NCBI RefSeq assembly: GCF_900110735.1
Contig: NZ_FOET01000005.1
Location: 248,001-312,000 of the forward strand
Length of the DNA: 64,000 nucleotides
Origin: Streptomyces radiopugnans
GTDB lineage: Bacteria > Actinomycetota > Actinomycetes > Streptomycetales > Streptomycetaceae
Direction of reading: 5' to 3'
Shown: one piece after another, positions 55,121 to 63,035 of the stretch
Layout: each line of letters opens with the position of its first letter
How positions within the stretch are numbered: position 1 is the first letter of the stretch
The notes under the pieces: generated by a model
What the model saw: only the letters and a program-made list of their open reading frames with translations
Databases searched by the model: none
What the model was told of the DNA's origin: nothing
Program-made: the position numbers and the translations under genes

Positions 55121-55981
55121 TCAGCCCCGGGTGTACTCCTTGGCGATGTCCTCGACGAACTCCCGCGTCTGCTCGACGTTGAGGGCCTGCGCCCGCAGGT
55201 GCTCGTACATCACGCTGTAGCTGTGCACGTCGCCGGCCTTCTCCAGGTAGAGGTCGCTGGTGACGCCCTCCAGGTAGACCACCGTCGAGTCCGCCGCGTC
55301 CGGGAACTCCAGGATGGCGTACTGGCCGTTGAGCCCGGGGTGCGCGCCCATGGCGAAGGGCAGCACCTGCACCGTCACATGGGGCAGCCGGGAGAGTTCG
55401 AGCAGGTGCTCCAACTGGTCCCGCATGATCTGCCTCCCGCCCACCGTCCGGCGCAGCGCGGCCTCGTCGATCACCGCCCACAGGCGCAGCGGACTCTTCC
55501 GGTCGTGGATGCGCTCCTGCCTGCGCAGCCGCACCTTCACGCGCTTCTCCACGTCCTCCGCCGACGCCTCGGGCAGCGCACCCGCGACGACGGCCTCCGC
55601 GTACTGGGGGGTCTGCAGCAGCCCCGGCATGACCTGCGGCTCGTACACGCGCAGGGACGCCGCGTCCGTCTCCAGGCCGATGTACACGCTGTACGGGATG
55701 TCGCCGAACGCGTGCCACCAGCCCTGCTGTCTGGACTCCTTGGCCATCTGCATCAGCGAGTCGACTATCCGCTGGTCGTCGACCTCGTAGACCCCGCACA
55801 GATCGCGGACGTCGCGCTGGCTGATGCTGCGGCGGCCGTTCTCCAGCCGGCTGATCTTGGACTGGGAGACCAGCAGCCGGTCGGCGACCTCCTCGGCCGT
55901 CATGCCCCTCTGCTCACGGAGCCGGCGCAGCTCCTGACCCAGCCGGCGCCGCCTGACGGTGGGATTGACACTGGATGCCAC
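55121..55981 (-). CDS. XRE-family regulator with DUF5753
   Basis: 286 residues. The helix-turn-helix is 'MTAEEVADRLLVSQSKISRL' and the DUF5753 sensory half includes 'EPQVMPGLLQTPQYAEAVVA' and 'VTVQVLPFAMGAHPGLNGQY'. It is paired with the DUF397 gene downstream (226 bp apart). In Streptomyces such pairs act as growth-phase repressors, with the DUF397 protein antagonising the regulator. Start at the GTG 55981 is preceded by GGAGGTG at eight bases. Confidence 0.93.
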   Translation of the reverse strand: MASSVNPTVRRRRLGQELRRLREQRGMTAEEVADRLLVSQSKISRLENGRRSISQRDVRDLCGVYEVDDQRIVDSLMQMAKESRQQGWWHAFGDIPYSVYIGLETDAASLRVYEPQVMPGLLQTPQYAEAVVAGALPEASAEDVEKRVKVRLRRQERIHDRKSPLRLWAVIDEAALRRTVGGRQIMRDQLEHLLELSRLPHVTVQVLPFAMGAHPGLNGQYAILEFPDAADSTVVYLEGVTSDLYLEKAGDVHSYSVMYEHLRAQALNVEQTREFVEDIAKEYTRG

Positions 55982-56086
55982 GGTGCGCACACCTCCGCTT
56001 ACGCCAATAAGACCGCTCCTGGAGCAGATTGCCACCAACGGCCGTGTTCGCGCTGGAAAACCGCCACACAGGGTGCGCACGCGCAC

Positions 56087-56140
56087 GCGCGGGGTGGCGG
56101 TCCGTACTCCGTGGTCGGAGTACGGACCGCCACCCCGCGC
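56087..56140. terminator. Long hairpin terminator after the GPP34 gene
   Basis: A perfect 25-bp stem (56087-56111 with 56116-56140) with a TGGT loop, 75 bp downstream of the GPP34 gene and before the XRE gene. The longest perfect stem I found in the window. Confidence 0.85.
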
Positions 56141-56214
56141 TCAGCGGCTGACGGAGCGGATTTCGGCCGGATCGGGAAATCCGCCGGGTGTCCGCCGGTG
56201 GGGGTGCGGCGGGG

Positions 56215-56985
56215 TCAGTGGGCGCCCGCGCGGGCCATCCCGCCCCGCCGTGCCTGCCCGGCGAGCGGCTGCGGCGCGGCGGACCGTGCCGCCGTCCGGC
56301 CGCCGCCCGGTCCGCCCGGCCCGCCCGCACCCCTGCCGGGAGCGGTGCGCCGGGGCTGCGCGGCCACGCCGTTCTGCACGTCCATCACGGCGTGCGCGAC
56401 GAGGCCGCCCATCGGGTCGTGCCTGATCAGATCCCTCAGCCGGGAGCGGGATGACCGCCCCTCGTTGCCGGGGTAGAGGTGCTTGCCGAGGCCGACCGCG
56501 TGGGCCAGCGCGGCGAGTGCGGCGGTCCGCGGGTCCGGCGGTACGCCGGTGCGGATCGCGTTGTCGAGCCGGGCCCTGATCTCCCGGCTCACTGCCGTGT
56601 CCGTCGCCTGGTAGCGAGTCGTCGGCAACACCCCGCACATCTGGCTGGATACGGCATGAACCATGCCGCAGCGCTCCAGGTGTGTGAGATAGGTTTGGCG
56701 CAGCCCGAGTCTGGGCCCGCCGATCCAGTGGACCGCGCGGACGGGGCTGCCGCGCCTGCGCAGCAGCTCCAGCGCGGAGTCCAGGGTTGGATCTCCGGTC
56801 GGCCGTGGCAGCACCACGGCTATGCGATCCCCGTCAGGGGCTATCCGTCCTGCGAGAGCCAGCTCCACGAGCTGGGCCCCGGCCAGGCCGAGGTCGAGCG
56901 ACTGCGGCTGCGCCGTGGTACCCGTGGCCGGGTCCAGGGCCAGCAGCAGAAGCTCCTCCGGAATTGTTCTGCGGCTCCTGCCCAT
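56215..56985 (-). CDS. GPP34 (Golgi phosphoprotein 3-like) family protein
   Basis: 256 residues. The GPP34 fold is suggested by 'TIPEELLLLALDPATGTTAQ', 'LGLAGAQLVELALAGRIAPD' and 'SALELLRRRGSPVRAVHWI'. Many such proteins occur in actinomycetes and are thought to bind phosphoinositide-like head groups or act as peripheral membrane proteins, without a proven role. The C-terminal ~40 residues are Gly/Pro-rich. The ATG at 56985 follows GGGGAGG. It is divergent from the D-Ala carboxypeptidase gene. Confidence 0.82.
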   Translation of the reverse strand: MGRSRRTIPEELLLLALDPATGTTAQPQSLDLGLAGAQLVELALAGRIAPDGDRIAVVLPRPTGDPTLDSALELLRRRGSPVRAVHWIGGPRLGLRQTYLTHLERCGMVHAVSSQMCGVLPTTRYQATDTAVSREIRARLDNAIRTGVPPDPRTAALAALAHAVGLGKHLYPGNEGRSSRSRLRDLIRHDPMGGLVAHAVMDVQNGVAAQPRRTAPGRGAGGPGGPGGGRTAARSAAPQPLAGQARRGGMARAGAH

Positions 56986-57208
56986 CCATGCCTCCCCGCG
57001 TGGATGCATGACAGGGTGACCCCTCTCACAGAGGTCTGTCGAGAGTGCCTGGGTGCTTTGTCATGGAACCAGTAGGTATGTCGTTACCGTCTGGCAATTT
57101 AGCGGGCCCTCGCGGCCGCGAAACAGGGCCGGAGTGCCGGGCGAGGACCGGTGTTCAGGACACTGTTTACTGATACGACGAGTGGTGAGCACCAAGCGGG
57201 AGGCATAG

Positions 57209-59539
57209 GTGGCGGGCAAGTCCCCCGACAGTTCGGAACGGCAGACTTCGTTGGGGGAGACGACCGGAGAGGCCGGAACGGTTCCCGATCAGACGCGCGA
57301 TCCCCGTGTGGCGCTGTACGAGGCGCCCCGGGACGAGGCGGAGGCCGGTGGCGGGAAGCCCTCGCCGAACGGTGACGGCCCGGCGGCAAAGGCCGGGGAG
57401 ACGGCCGACGGGGCGGCCGGAGAGGCCGGCACCGCCGAGGAGGCGGACGGCGGCGCCGAGCCTGCCGGGGACGCCGGGACCGGGAACGCCGGGACCGCCG
57501 AGGACGGTGCCGAGGCTGAGGCCGAGGAACCGGAGGAGGCCGGGAAACCGGAGTCCGCCGACGGGGACGAGCCCGTCGGCGGGGACTCAGGGGAGCCCGG
57601 GGCCGAGCCGGTGGACCAGGCGACGGCGGTCTTCCGCGTCCCCGGGGACAAGGCCGGGAGCAGGACCGGGACCGGCGAGGACGGCGAGGCCGAAGCGGAG
57701 CCCGACGGGGGCGGGACCTCCCGGGACACCAGCGCCGACACCGACACCGGCACCGGCACCGACGCCGATGACGTCGACGGCACCGCTGGCACCGCTGGCA
57801 CTGGTGACGCCGAGGAGACGCGCGGTGGCGCCGAGCCCGACGGGGACGGTGCCGAGGCGGAGGCGGAGGATTCCGGGGCCGGGGGGCCGGTGGACCAGGC
57901 GACGGCGGTCTTCCGCGCTCCCGGGAGCAGGACCGAGGCCGGCAAGACCGGCGAGGACGGTGAGGACGCAGGGACCGGACGGCCGGTCGACCAGCCCACC
58001 GCGATGTTCCGGGTACGCCCGGGAAGCACCCCGGAGGAAGCGGGTTCGAAGGGCCGGGGGAAGACCGGGGCCCCGGAGAAGGCCGAGGAGCCGGAGAAGG
58101 CCGAGGAGAGCGAGGTCGAGCGGACGAGCCGCTTCGTGCCGCTGCGGTCCGCCGACGCTCCCCGTGTGCCCCCGGCCGTGGTGCCGCCCGAGCAGCCGCC
58201 GCACACGCCGGGCCCCGAGCTGCCGGAGGCCGAGCGGACGAAGCAGCAGCCGCTGCCGCCGCACAAGCCGCTGGAACTGCTGGCCGAGCTGACGAACAAG
58301 CCCGCCCCGCCCGAGACCCCGCTGCGGGTCGCCCTGCGGCGGATCAAGATCTGGTCGCCGCTGGTCCTGCTGCTGGTGATCGTTCTGGCGGTCGCGCAGC
58401 TCATGCGTCCGCTGCCCGCCCCCGAGCTGGTGCTCACCGCCTCCGCCACCCATACCTTCGAGGGCGACAGGCCCGCCCTGGACTGGCCGTCCGAGGGCCA
58501 GGCCGTACTGGAGGTGGAGGGGCTCGGGTCCCTCGGCTCGTACGGCGAGGAGGAGCCGGTGCCGATAGCGAGCGTGGCGAAGGTGATGACCGCCTACGTC
58601 ATCCTGCGCGACCATCCGCTCGAGGCGGGCGAGGAGGGCCCGAAGATACCGGTCGACGCGCAGGCCGAGAAGGACGCGGGTCTCAGCGCCCAGGGCGAGT
58701 CGACCGTCGAGGTCGAGGAGGGCGAGGAGATAACCCTCAACGAGGCCCTCCACGCCCTGATGATCGCTTCCGCCAACAACGTGGCGCGGCTGCTGGCCCG
58801 CTGGGACTCGGGCGGTTCGGAGAAGGCGTTCGTGGAGAAGATGAACGCCGCCGCCGAGGAGCTCGGGATGGAGAACACCACCTACACCGACGCCAGCGGG
58901 CTGCGCAAGGACACCGTCAGCACGGCTGCCGACCAGGTGAAACTCGGCAAGAAGGTGATGGACTACGAGGCGTTCCGGGAGATCGTCAAGAAGCCCTCGT
59001 ACGAGGACCGCAACGGTGTCTCCCACCGCAACTGGAACGGACTCGTCCCTTACAACGGCTCGGTCGGCATCAAGACCGGTACGACCACCGCCGCCGGCGG
59101 CAACCTGCTGTTCGCGGGGGAGAAGGAGGTCGGCGGCACCACGCAGCTGATCGTCGGCGCGGTGATGGGGCAGCACAAGCCGCCGATCATCGACACGGTG
59201 ATCGCCGAGAGCCGCGATCTGCTGGTCTCCGCGCAGGAGGTCCTGAAGTCGGAGAAGATCGTCGCCAAGGGCGACGTGGTGGGTTACGTGGACGACGGCC
59301 TCGGCGGCCGCACGCAGGTGGTCGCGACCGAGGACGTCTCGGCGGTCGGCTGGTCCGGCCTGAAGGTGGAGCTGGCACTGACCGACGGCGGCAAGGGCGT
59401 GCCGCACACGGCGGCTCCGGGCGACACCGTCGGCACCCTCACCGTCGGCAGCGGGCCGGGTCAGGTGAAGGTCCCAGTGGCCGTCCGGGGCGAACTGGCC
59501 GAACCGGGCGTTGGGAAGCGGCTCACCCGCATCCTGTGA
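57209..59539 (+). CDS. D-alanyl-D-alanine carboxypeptidase (S11) with long acidic cytoplasmic tail
   Basis: 776 residues. The first ~360 are disordered, rich in Ala, Glu, Gly and Asp, with three copies of a DQ[AP]TA[VM]FR motif (136-143, 229-236, 261-268). A single membrane helix follows (about 382-400), then an S11 penicillin-binding protein with SxxK (Ser455-Lys458), SxN (521-523) and KTG (622-624). It trims peptidoglycan stem peptides outside the membrane. The tail would be cytoplasmic and might carry Ser/Thr-kinase sites. GTG start with GGGAGG upstream. The next gene on this strand is the BrkB-family gene, beyond a terminator. Confidence 0.9.
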   Translation: MAGKSPDSSERQTSLGETTGEAGTVPDQTRDPRVALYEAPRDEAEAGGGKPSPNGDGPAAKAGETADGAAGEAGTAEEADGGAEPAGDAGTGNAGTAEDGAEAEAEEPEEAGKPESADGDEPVGGDSGEPGAEPVDQATAVFRVPGDKAGSRTGTGEDGEAEAEPDGGGTSRDTSADTDTGTGTDADDVDGTAGTAGTGDAEETRGGAEPDGDGAEAEAEDSGAGGPVDQATAVFRAPGSRTEAGKTGEDGEDAGTGRPVDQPTAMFRVRPGSTPEEAGSKGRGKTGAPEKAEEPEKAEESEVERTSRFVPLRSADAPRVPPAVVPPEQPPHTPGPELPEAERTKQQPLPPHKPLELLAELTNKPAPPETPLRVALRRIKIWSPLVLLLVIVLAVAQLMRPLPAPELVLTASATHTFEGDRPALDWPSEGQAVLEVEGLGSLGSYGEEEPVPIASVAKVMTAYVILRDHPLEAGEEGPKIPVDAQAEKDAGLSAQGESTVEVEEGEEITLNEALHALMIASANNVARLLARWDSGGSEKAFVEKMNAAAEELGMENTTYTDASGLRKDTVSTAADQVKLGKKVMDYEAFREIVKKPSYEDRNGVSHRNWNGLVPYNGSVGIKTGTTTAAGGNLLFAGEKEVGGTTQLIVGAVMGQHKPPIIDTVIAESRDLLVSAQEVLKSEKIVAKGDVVGYVDDGLGGRTQVVATEDVSAVGWSGLKVELALTDGGKGVPHTAAPGDTVGTLTVGSGPGQVKVPVAVRGELAEPGVGKRLTRIL

Positions 59540-59561
59540 CGCGCGGGCCGCGGGGCCCGTA

Positions 59562-59609
59562 CGCGGGGCGTGGTACGGACGGCAGGCGCCGCCCGTACCA
59601 CGCCCCGCG
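59562..59609. terminator. Intrinsic terminator after the carboxypeptidase gene
   Basis: Perfect 17-bp arms (59562-59578 and 59593-59609) with a 14-base loop, 23 bp beyond the stop codon. Confidence 0.75.
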
Positions 59610-59705
59610 CGTCTGCGGCGGGCGCGGGCCGTCCGGGCCCGCCGTTACGCAGCCGTGTCCACCGGGCGGCACATGTCCGGGCCCGCGGCGGTAACCAGTA
59701 GGGCC

Positions 59706-60782
59706 ATGGCGAAGACGTGGTGGGCCCTCGCACGGGGCGTGGCCAAGGAGTTCCTCGACGACGAGATCCCGGACCGGGCGGCGACCCTCACGTACTACGG
59801 CGTGCTGTCGATCTTCCCGGCCCTGCTGCTGCTCGTCTCGCTGCTCGGCGCGGTCGGCGAGACGGCGACGGAGTACATCCTGGAGAACCTCCAGCGGCTC
59901 ACGCCCGGCCCGGCCCGCGAGATCCTGAGCGACACGGTGGGCGAGATCCAGCGCAGCAGTGGTGGCGGCTTCCTGGCGGTCATCAGCCTGCTGGGCGCGG
60001 TGTGGGCCTCCTCCGGCTACGTCGCGGCGTTCATCCGCGCGGCCAACCGCGTCCTGGACATCCCCGAGGGCCGCCCGGTGTGGAAGCTCACGCCGCTGCG
60101 GATCGGCGTGACGCTGGCGCTGATGGTGCTGCTCGCGGTGAGCGTGGTGATCGTGGTCTTCACCGGCGGGCTGGCCGAGCAGGCCGGGAAGGCCGTCGGC
60201 ATGGGCGAGCAGGCACTGCTGGTGTGGTCGGTCGCCAAGTGGCCGGTGCTGGTGCTGCTGGTGGCGGCGATGATCAGCATCCTGTACTGGTCGGCTCCCA
60301 ACGCCCGGCTGCGGGGGCTGCGCATGGCGCCGGGCAGCGTGGTGGCCGTGCTGCTGTGGCTGGCCGCCTCGGCGGGCTTCGCGCTCTACACGGCGAACTT
60401 CGGCTCGTACAACAAGACGTACGGCACCCTCGCCGGCGCCGTGGTCTTCCTCGTCTGGCTGTGGCTGTCGAACCTGGCCATCCTGCTCGGCCTGGAGCTG
60501 GACGCCGAACTGGCCCGCCGGCGGGCGTACGCGGACGGGCTGCCGAAGGGGGAGGAGCCGTACGTGGAGCCGCGCGACACCGCCAAGTGGCCGCGTTCGC
60601 TGCGGCTGCGGCTCAGGCGGCGCAGGACGGAGCGGCGCAGGACGGAGCGGCGCGGGAGCGAGCCGCGCGGAGGGGACGTGCCCGCCCGCACCGGTCCGGA
60701 CCGGGAGCCTGGCCCGGACCGGGACCAGCCCCCGGGCCCGGACGCCTCACGCGGCCATACGCTCGACAAGACGGCGGACTGA
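59706..60782 (+). CDS. YihY/BrkB-family membrane protein
   Basis: 358 residues with about six membrane helices ('TLTYYGVLSIFPALLLLVSL', 'FLAVISLLGAVWASSGYVAA', 'GVTLALMVLLAVSVVIVVFT', 'YWSAPNARLRGLRMAPGSVV', 'YGTLAGAVVFLVWLWLSNLA'). This is the YihY/UPF0761 (BrkB) family, originally linked to serum resistance, with no proven transport substrate. About 70 C-terminal residues are a basic, disordered cytoplasmic tail with a RRRTER duplication. The start at 59706 follows a weak ribosome site. Confidence 0.88.
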   Translation: MAKTWWALARGVAKEFLDDEIPDRAATLTYYGVLSIFPALLLLVSLLGAVGETATEYILENLQRLTPGPAREILSDTVGEIQRSSGGGFLAVISLLGAVWASSGYVAAFIRAANRVLDIPEGRPVWKLTPLRIGVTLALMVLLAVSVVIVVFTGGLAEQAGKAVGMGEQALLVWSVAKWPVLVLLVAAMISILYWSAPNARLRGLRMAPGSVVAVLLWLAASAGFALYTANFGSYNKTYGTLAGAVVFLVWLWLSNLAILLGLELDAELARRRAYADGLPKGEEPYVEPRDTAKWPRSLRLRLRRRRTERRRTERRGSEPRGGDVPARTGPDREPGPDRDQPPGPDASRGHTLDKTAD

Positions 60783-61115
60783 GGCCGGCGTCCGCGGGTC
60801 GTGGCGCAGCGGGTACCGTCGCCGCTGTACCTGCCGCCGCCGCAGCACCACGGCGGCCACGACGAGGGCGAGCACGGTCCCGCCCGCCGCGGCCAGCGGC
60901 ACGGCGTTGCGCCGGCCCACCCGTACGGCGCCCGCCGCCTTGCGCTGTGCCAGGGCCTTGACGTCGGCCCTGGCCGCCAGTTCCTCGATGGTGTCGCCGA
61001 GTTCCCGGCGCGTGCGGTCGATCCGCTCGCGCAGCTCGGCGGGGGTCTCCGGGTCGGAGGGGATGCCCGGGGTGTTCGGGAACTCCGTCTGCCTGGTGTC
61101 CCTCGAAACGCTCAT
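60747..61115 (-). CDS. DUF3618 membrane-anchored protein
   Basis: 122 residues: 'TPAELRERIDRTRRELGDTI' with 'EELAARADVKAL' is the DUF3618 signature, followed by one membrane helix ('AVPLAAAGGTVLALVVAAVV') and a basic tail. The 4-bp overlap with the upstream holin-like gene (61112-61115) shows coupling. These two-gene units are common in Streptomyces and probably act at the membrane. Its 3' end overlaps the BrkB-family gene tail to tail by about 36 bp. Confidence 0.85.
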   Translation of the reverse strand: MSVSRDTRQTEFPNTPGIPSDPETPAELRERIDRTRRELGDTIEELAARADVKALAQRKAAGAVRVGRRNAVPLAAAGGTVLALVVAAVVLRRRQVQRRRYPLRHDPRTPASVRRLVERMAA

Positions 61116-61546
61116 CGCCGTACCCTTCCCCTGATCTCGTCCAGGTCGTCGTGCATGCCCCGCAGCGCCCGCTCGGGCTTGGCGGGCGCCGCCCTGCGCA
61201 TCTGCTGCCGCCCGAGGGCTGCCAGCACCCCGGCGACGAGGAACAGCACCGCCATGATCACCAGGGCGGACAGCCAGACCGGCCACACCACGGACAGACC
61301 GGCGATCGCGGCCGTCACACCGGCGCCCACCGCGTAGAGCGCGACCACCCCGGCACCGCCGAGCATGCCGCCGCCCATCCCGGCCCGCTTGCCCTTCTCG
61401 GCCATCTCCATCTTGGCGAGCTGCAACTCCTCCTTCATGAGCTGCGACATCTGCGCGGTGGCCCGCGCCACCAGTTCGCCGACGGAGTGCTCCTCCCCGG
61501 GCCCGTGCCCGTGTTTGTGTCCGTCCATCCGCTGCATCGTGCTCAT
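61112..61546 (-). CDS. Phage-holin-family (DUF1469) membrane protein
   Basis: 144 residues. A His-rich N-terminus ('MDGHKHGHGPGEEH') is followed by an amphipathic segment ('VGELVARATAQMSQLMKEEL') and two membrane helices (about 60-80 and 85-110), as in the DUF1469 group. It is coupled to DUF3618 by an ATGA overlap. Ribosome site GAGGGGAGC before the ATG at 61546. Not a true phage holin by context. Confidence 0.83.
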   Translation of the reverse strand: MSTMQRMDGHKHGHGPGEEHSVGELVARATAQMSQLMKEELQLAKMEMAEKGKRAGMGGGMLGGAGVVALYAVGAGVTAAIAGLSVVWPVWLSALVIMAVLFLVAGVLAALGRQQMRRAAPAKPERALRGMHDDLDEIRGRVRR

Positions 61547-61641
61547 CGTCGCGCTCCCCTCATGGGTCAGCACTCCGAGTACCTCCGCTCACCGCCCGCT
61601 AACCAGGTCTCACCCGTTCGTCAGCGGGCGGAGGGCGGACG

Positions 61642-62367
61642 CTACAGCCGCTTGGCGCTGCGCAGGGCCTTGGCGTAGTAGCCGTTGCCGTCGAGCCGGG
61701 AGGTGCCGCCCTTGTCGCCGATGGTCGGCCCGTTGACCTCCTCCCTGCTGGAGATGAAGATCTTGTGGCCGTCGGTGTCGTGCCCGAGGTAGATGCCGAC
61801 GTGGTCCAGGCGCTCCTTGGTGCGGGCGTCCAGCCAGAAGAACACCAGATCGCCCGGCTGGAGGACGTCGATGGAGGCCGGCCTGCTGTACCGCGGCGCC
61901 TTCCCGGTGAGGGGGATGACGTCCGTGCCCAGGTCGGAGCGGGCCATGCCGTTGGCGGTGCGGGGCAGGCCGTCGCCCTTGGCGTCGAGGGCGCGCAGGG
62001 GGTAGCGGGCGCGGTACCCGAAGACGGTGCGGATGAATCCGGAGCAGTCCATCGCCCGGTACCGGGCGGTCTCCGGCTGGATCGTGGTGCCGTCCCGGAA
62101 GGTGTAGGGGATGCCGAGGTAGTCGTAGAAGTCGGACTGCTCCAGCCGGTAGTCGGCGCCCTCCGCGCCATCGGGGTTGATCGGGCCGAAGTCGGCGTCA
62201 CCCGCGTAGGGGACGCCCTCGTCGTCCTTCACCGGGGCCTGGTCGACGTACTGGAAGGCCATCGCGAAGAGGTCGTCCTCCTCGCTGCCGAAGTACTCCC
62301 CGAACCAGTCCTTGAACCACTTCTCCTTCTCGGCGCCCTTCTTCCAGTGCTCCGGCATCAGCCGCAC
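61642..62367 (-). CDS. C-terminal NlpC/P60 part of the frameshifted gene
   Basis: 241 residues from a GTG. It contains the catalytic Cys ('MDCSGF'), the His ('LDHVGIYLG') and the 'LQPGDLVFFWLD' strand of the NlpC/P60 domain at about 100-190. Alone it lacks any signal peptide, so it could not be exported. Confidence 0.75.
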   Translation of the reverse strand: MRLMPEHWKKGAEKEKWFKDWFGEYFGSEEDDLFAMAFQYVDQAPVKDDEGVPYAGDADFGPINPDGAEGADYRLEQSDFYDYLGIPYTFRDGTTIQPETARYRAMDCSGFIRTVFGYRARYPLRALDAKGDGLPRTANGMARSDLGTDVIPLTGKAPRYSRPASIDVLQPGDLVFFWLDARTKERLDHVGIYLGHDTDGHKIFISSREEVNGPTIGDKGGTSRLDGNGYYAKALRSAKRL

Positions 62368-62720
62368 CCAGTCTCGGTGACGACCCGGGAGGTGGTGTTG
62401 GCGGGCTCGGTGAAGGTGCGGCTGGGACCGGTGAGGGCGGCGGTGCGGGAGCCGTCGGTGAAGGTGGCCAGCACCTGCCCGCTCTCGTCCCGCAGAACCG
62501 AGCGGTCGGGGTTCTTCAGCCGCTCCCAGGTCTGCCGGCCGGTCTGCTGGGCGGCACCCGACTTCACCAGGGGGGTGTCGGTGACCGCCTGGACGGCCGG
62601 GGCCTTGGCCTGCTCCTCCTTGCGGAGTTCCACGGTCAGGTACGCGCTGCCCGCCAGCAGGGCGAGGATCGTCGTGGCGTGCAGGACGGGACGGGACCCG
62701 CGCTTGGTCTTGGCACTCAT
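62358..62720 (-). CDS. N-terminal signal-anchor part of the frameshifted gene
   Basis: 120 residues starting 'MSAKTKRGSRPVLHATTILA' at 62720 (GGAG upstream), with an N-terminal hydrophobic segment and then a short lead-in ('LATFTDGSRTAALTGPSRTF'), ending in a frame-changed 'TETGCG'. Without the second part it has no catalytic domain. Confidence 0.65.
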   Translation of the reverse strand: MSAKTKRGSRPVLHATTILALLAGSAYLTVELRKEEQAKAPAVQAVTDTPLVKSGAAQQTGRQTWERLKNPDRSVLRDESGQVLATFTDGSRTAALTGPSRTFTEPANTTSRVVTETGCG

Positions 62721-63035
62721 CAGGTCAACTCCGGTCGGGGGTGAGGACGGCATGACGCGTACGGCCGAGGCCGTGGCGGCGACGGCGGCCGGCTGGAGGT
62801 GACGGCGGGTCCCGCCGAAGGGCCTCGGCGCTTCGGCGGCGAAGACGCCCTCCGGGCGGTGGAGCAGGGCGCGGCCCTGCCGGCGGCCGGCCGCCGGCGA
62901 GCATCACCACCCCGGCGGCGGTGGACGCGGGCACGGAAAGGAACGGGTCGGACACTTGGAGTCGCTACGCTCGTAGCCGCACGGCACCCGACGGCCCAGG
63001 GGCCGAACCGCCCCCGTACGGAACGGAGTTCGCCC
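62721..63035. other. Divergent region before the flavin oxidoreductase
   Basis: 315 bp with no supported gene. A minus-strand frame (62725-62955, GTG start) lacks a ribosome site and ends just before the NlpC/P60 gene. Promoters for both flanking genes should lie here, but no element is convincing. Confidence 0.45.

Larger units (their letters stand above)
61642..62720 (-). pseudogene. NlpC/P60 peptidoglycan hydrolase gene split by a one-base frameshift
   Basis: Two adjacent frames (62358-62720 and 61642-62367) together encode a single ~359-residue protein that needs one extra base near 62371. The N-terminal part has an N-terminal hydrophobic anchor ('ATTILALLAGSAYLTVELRK'). The second has the NlpC/P60 catalytic Cys ('RAMDCSGFIRTVFGY') and His ('DHVGIYLGHD'). 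The junction reads T-E-T then W-V-R-L-M-P only if a base is inserted in GAGACTGG. The restored length is a whole number of codons. It could be a sequencing error or a real frameshift, in which case the exported enzyme is inactive. Confidence 0.72.

Noticed and set aside
62725..62955. 76-codon minus-strand frame with GTG start
   Set aside because: No ribosome site and Pro/Arg-rich composition. More likely promoter DNA.
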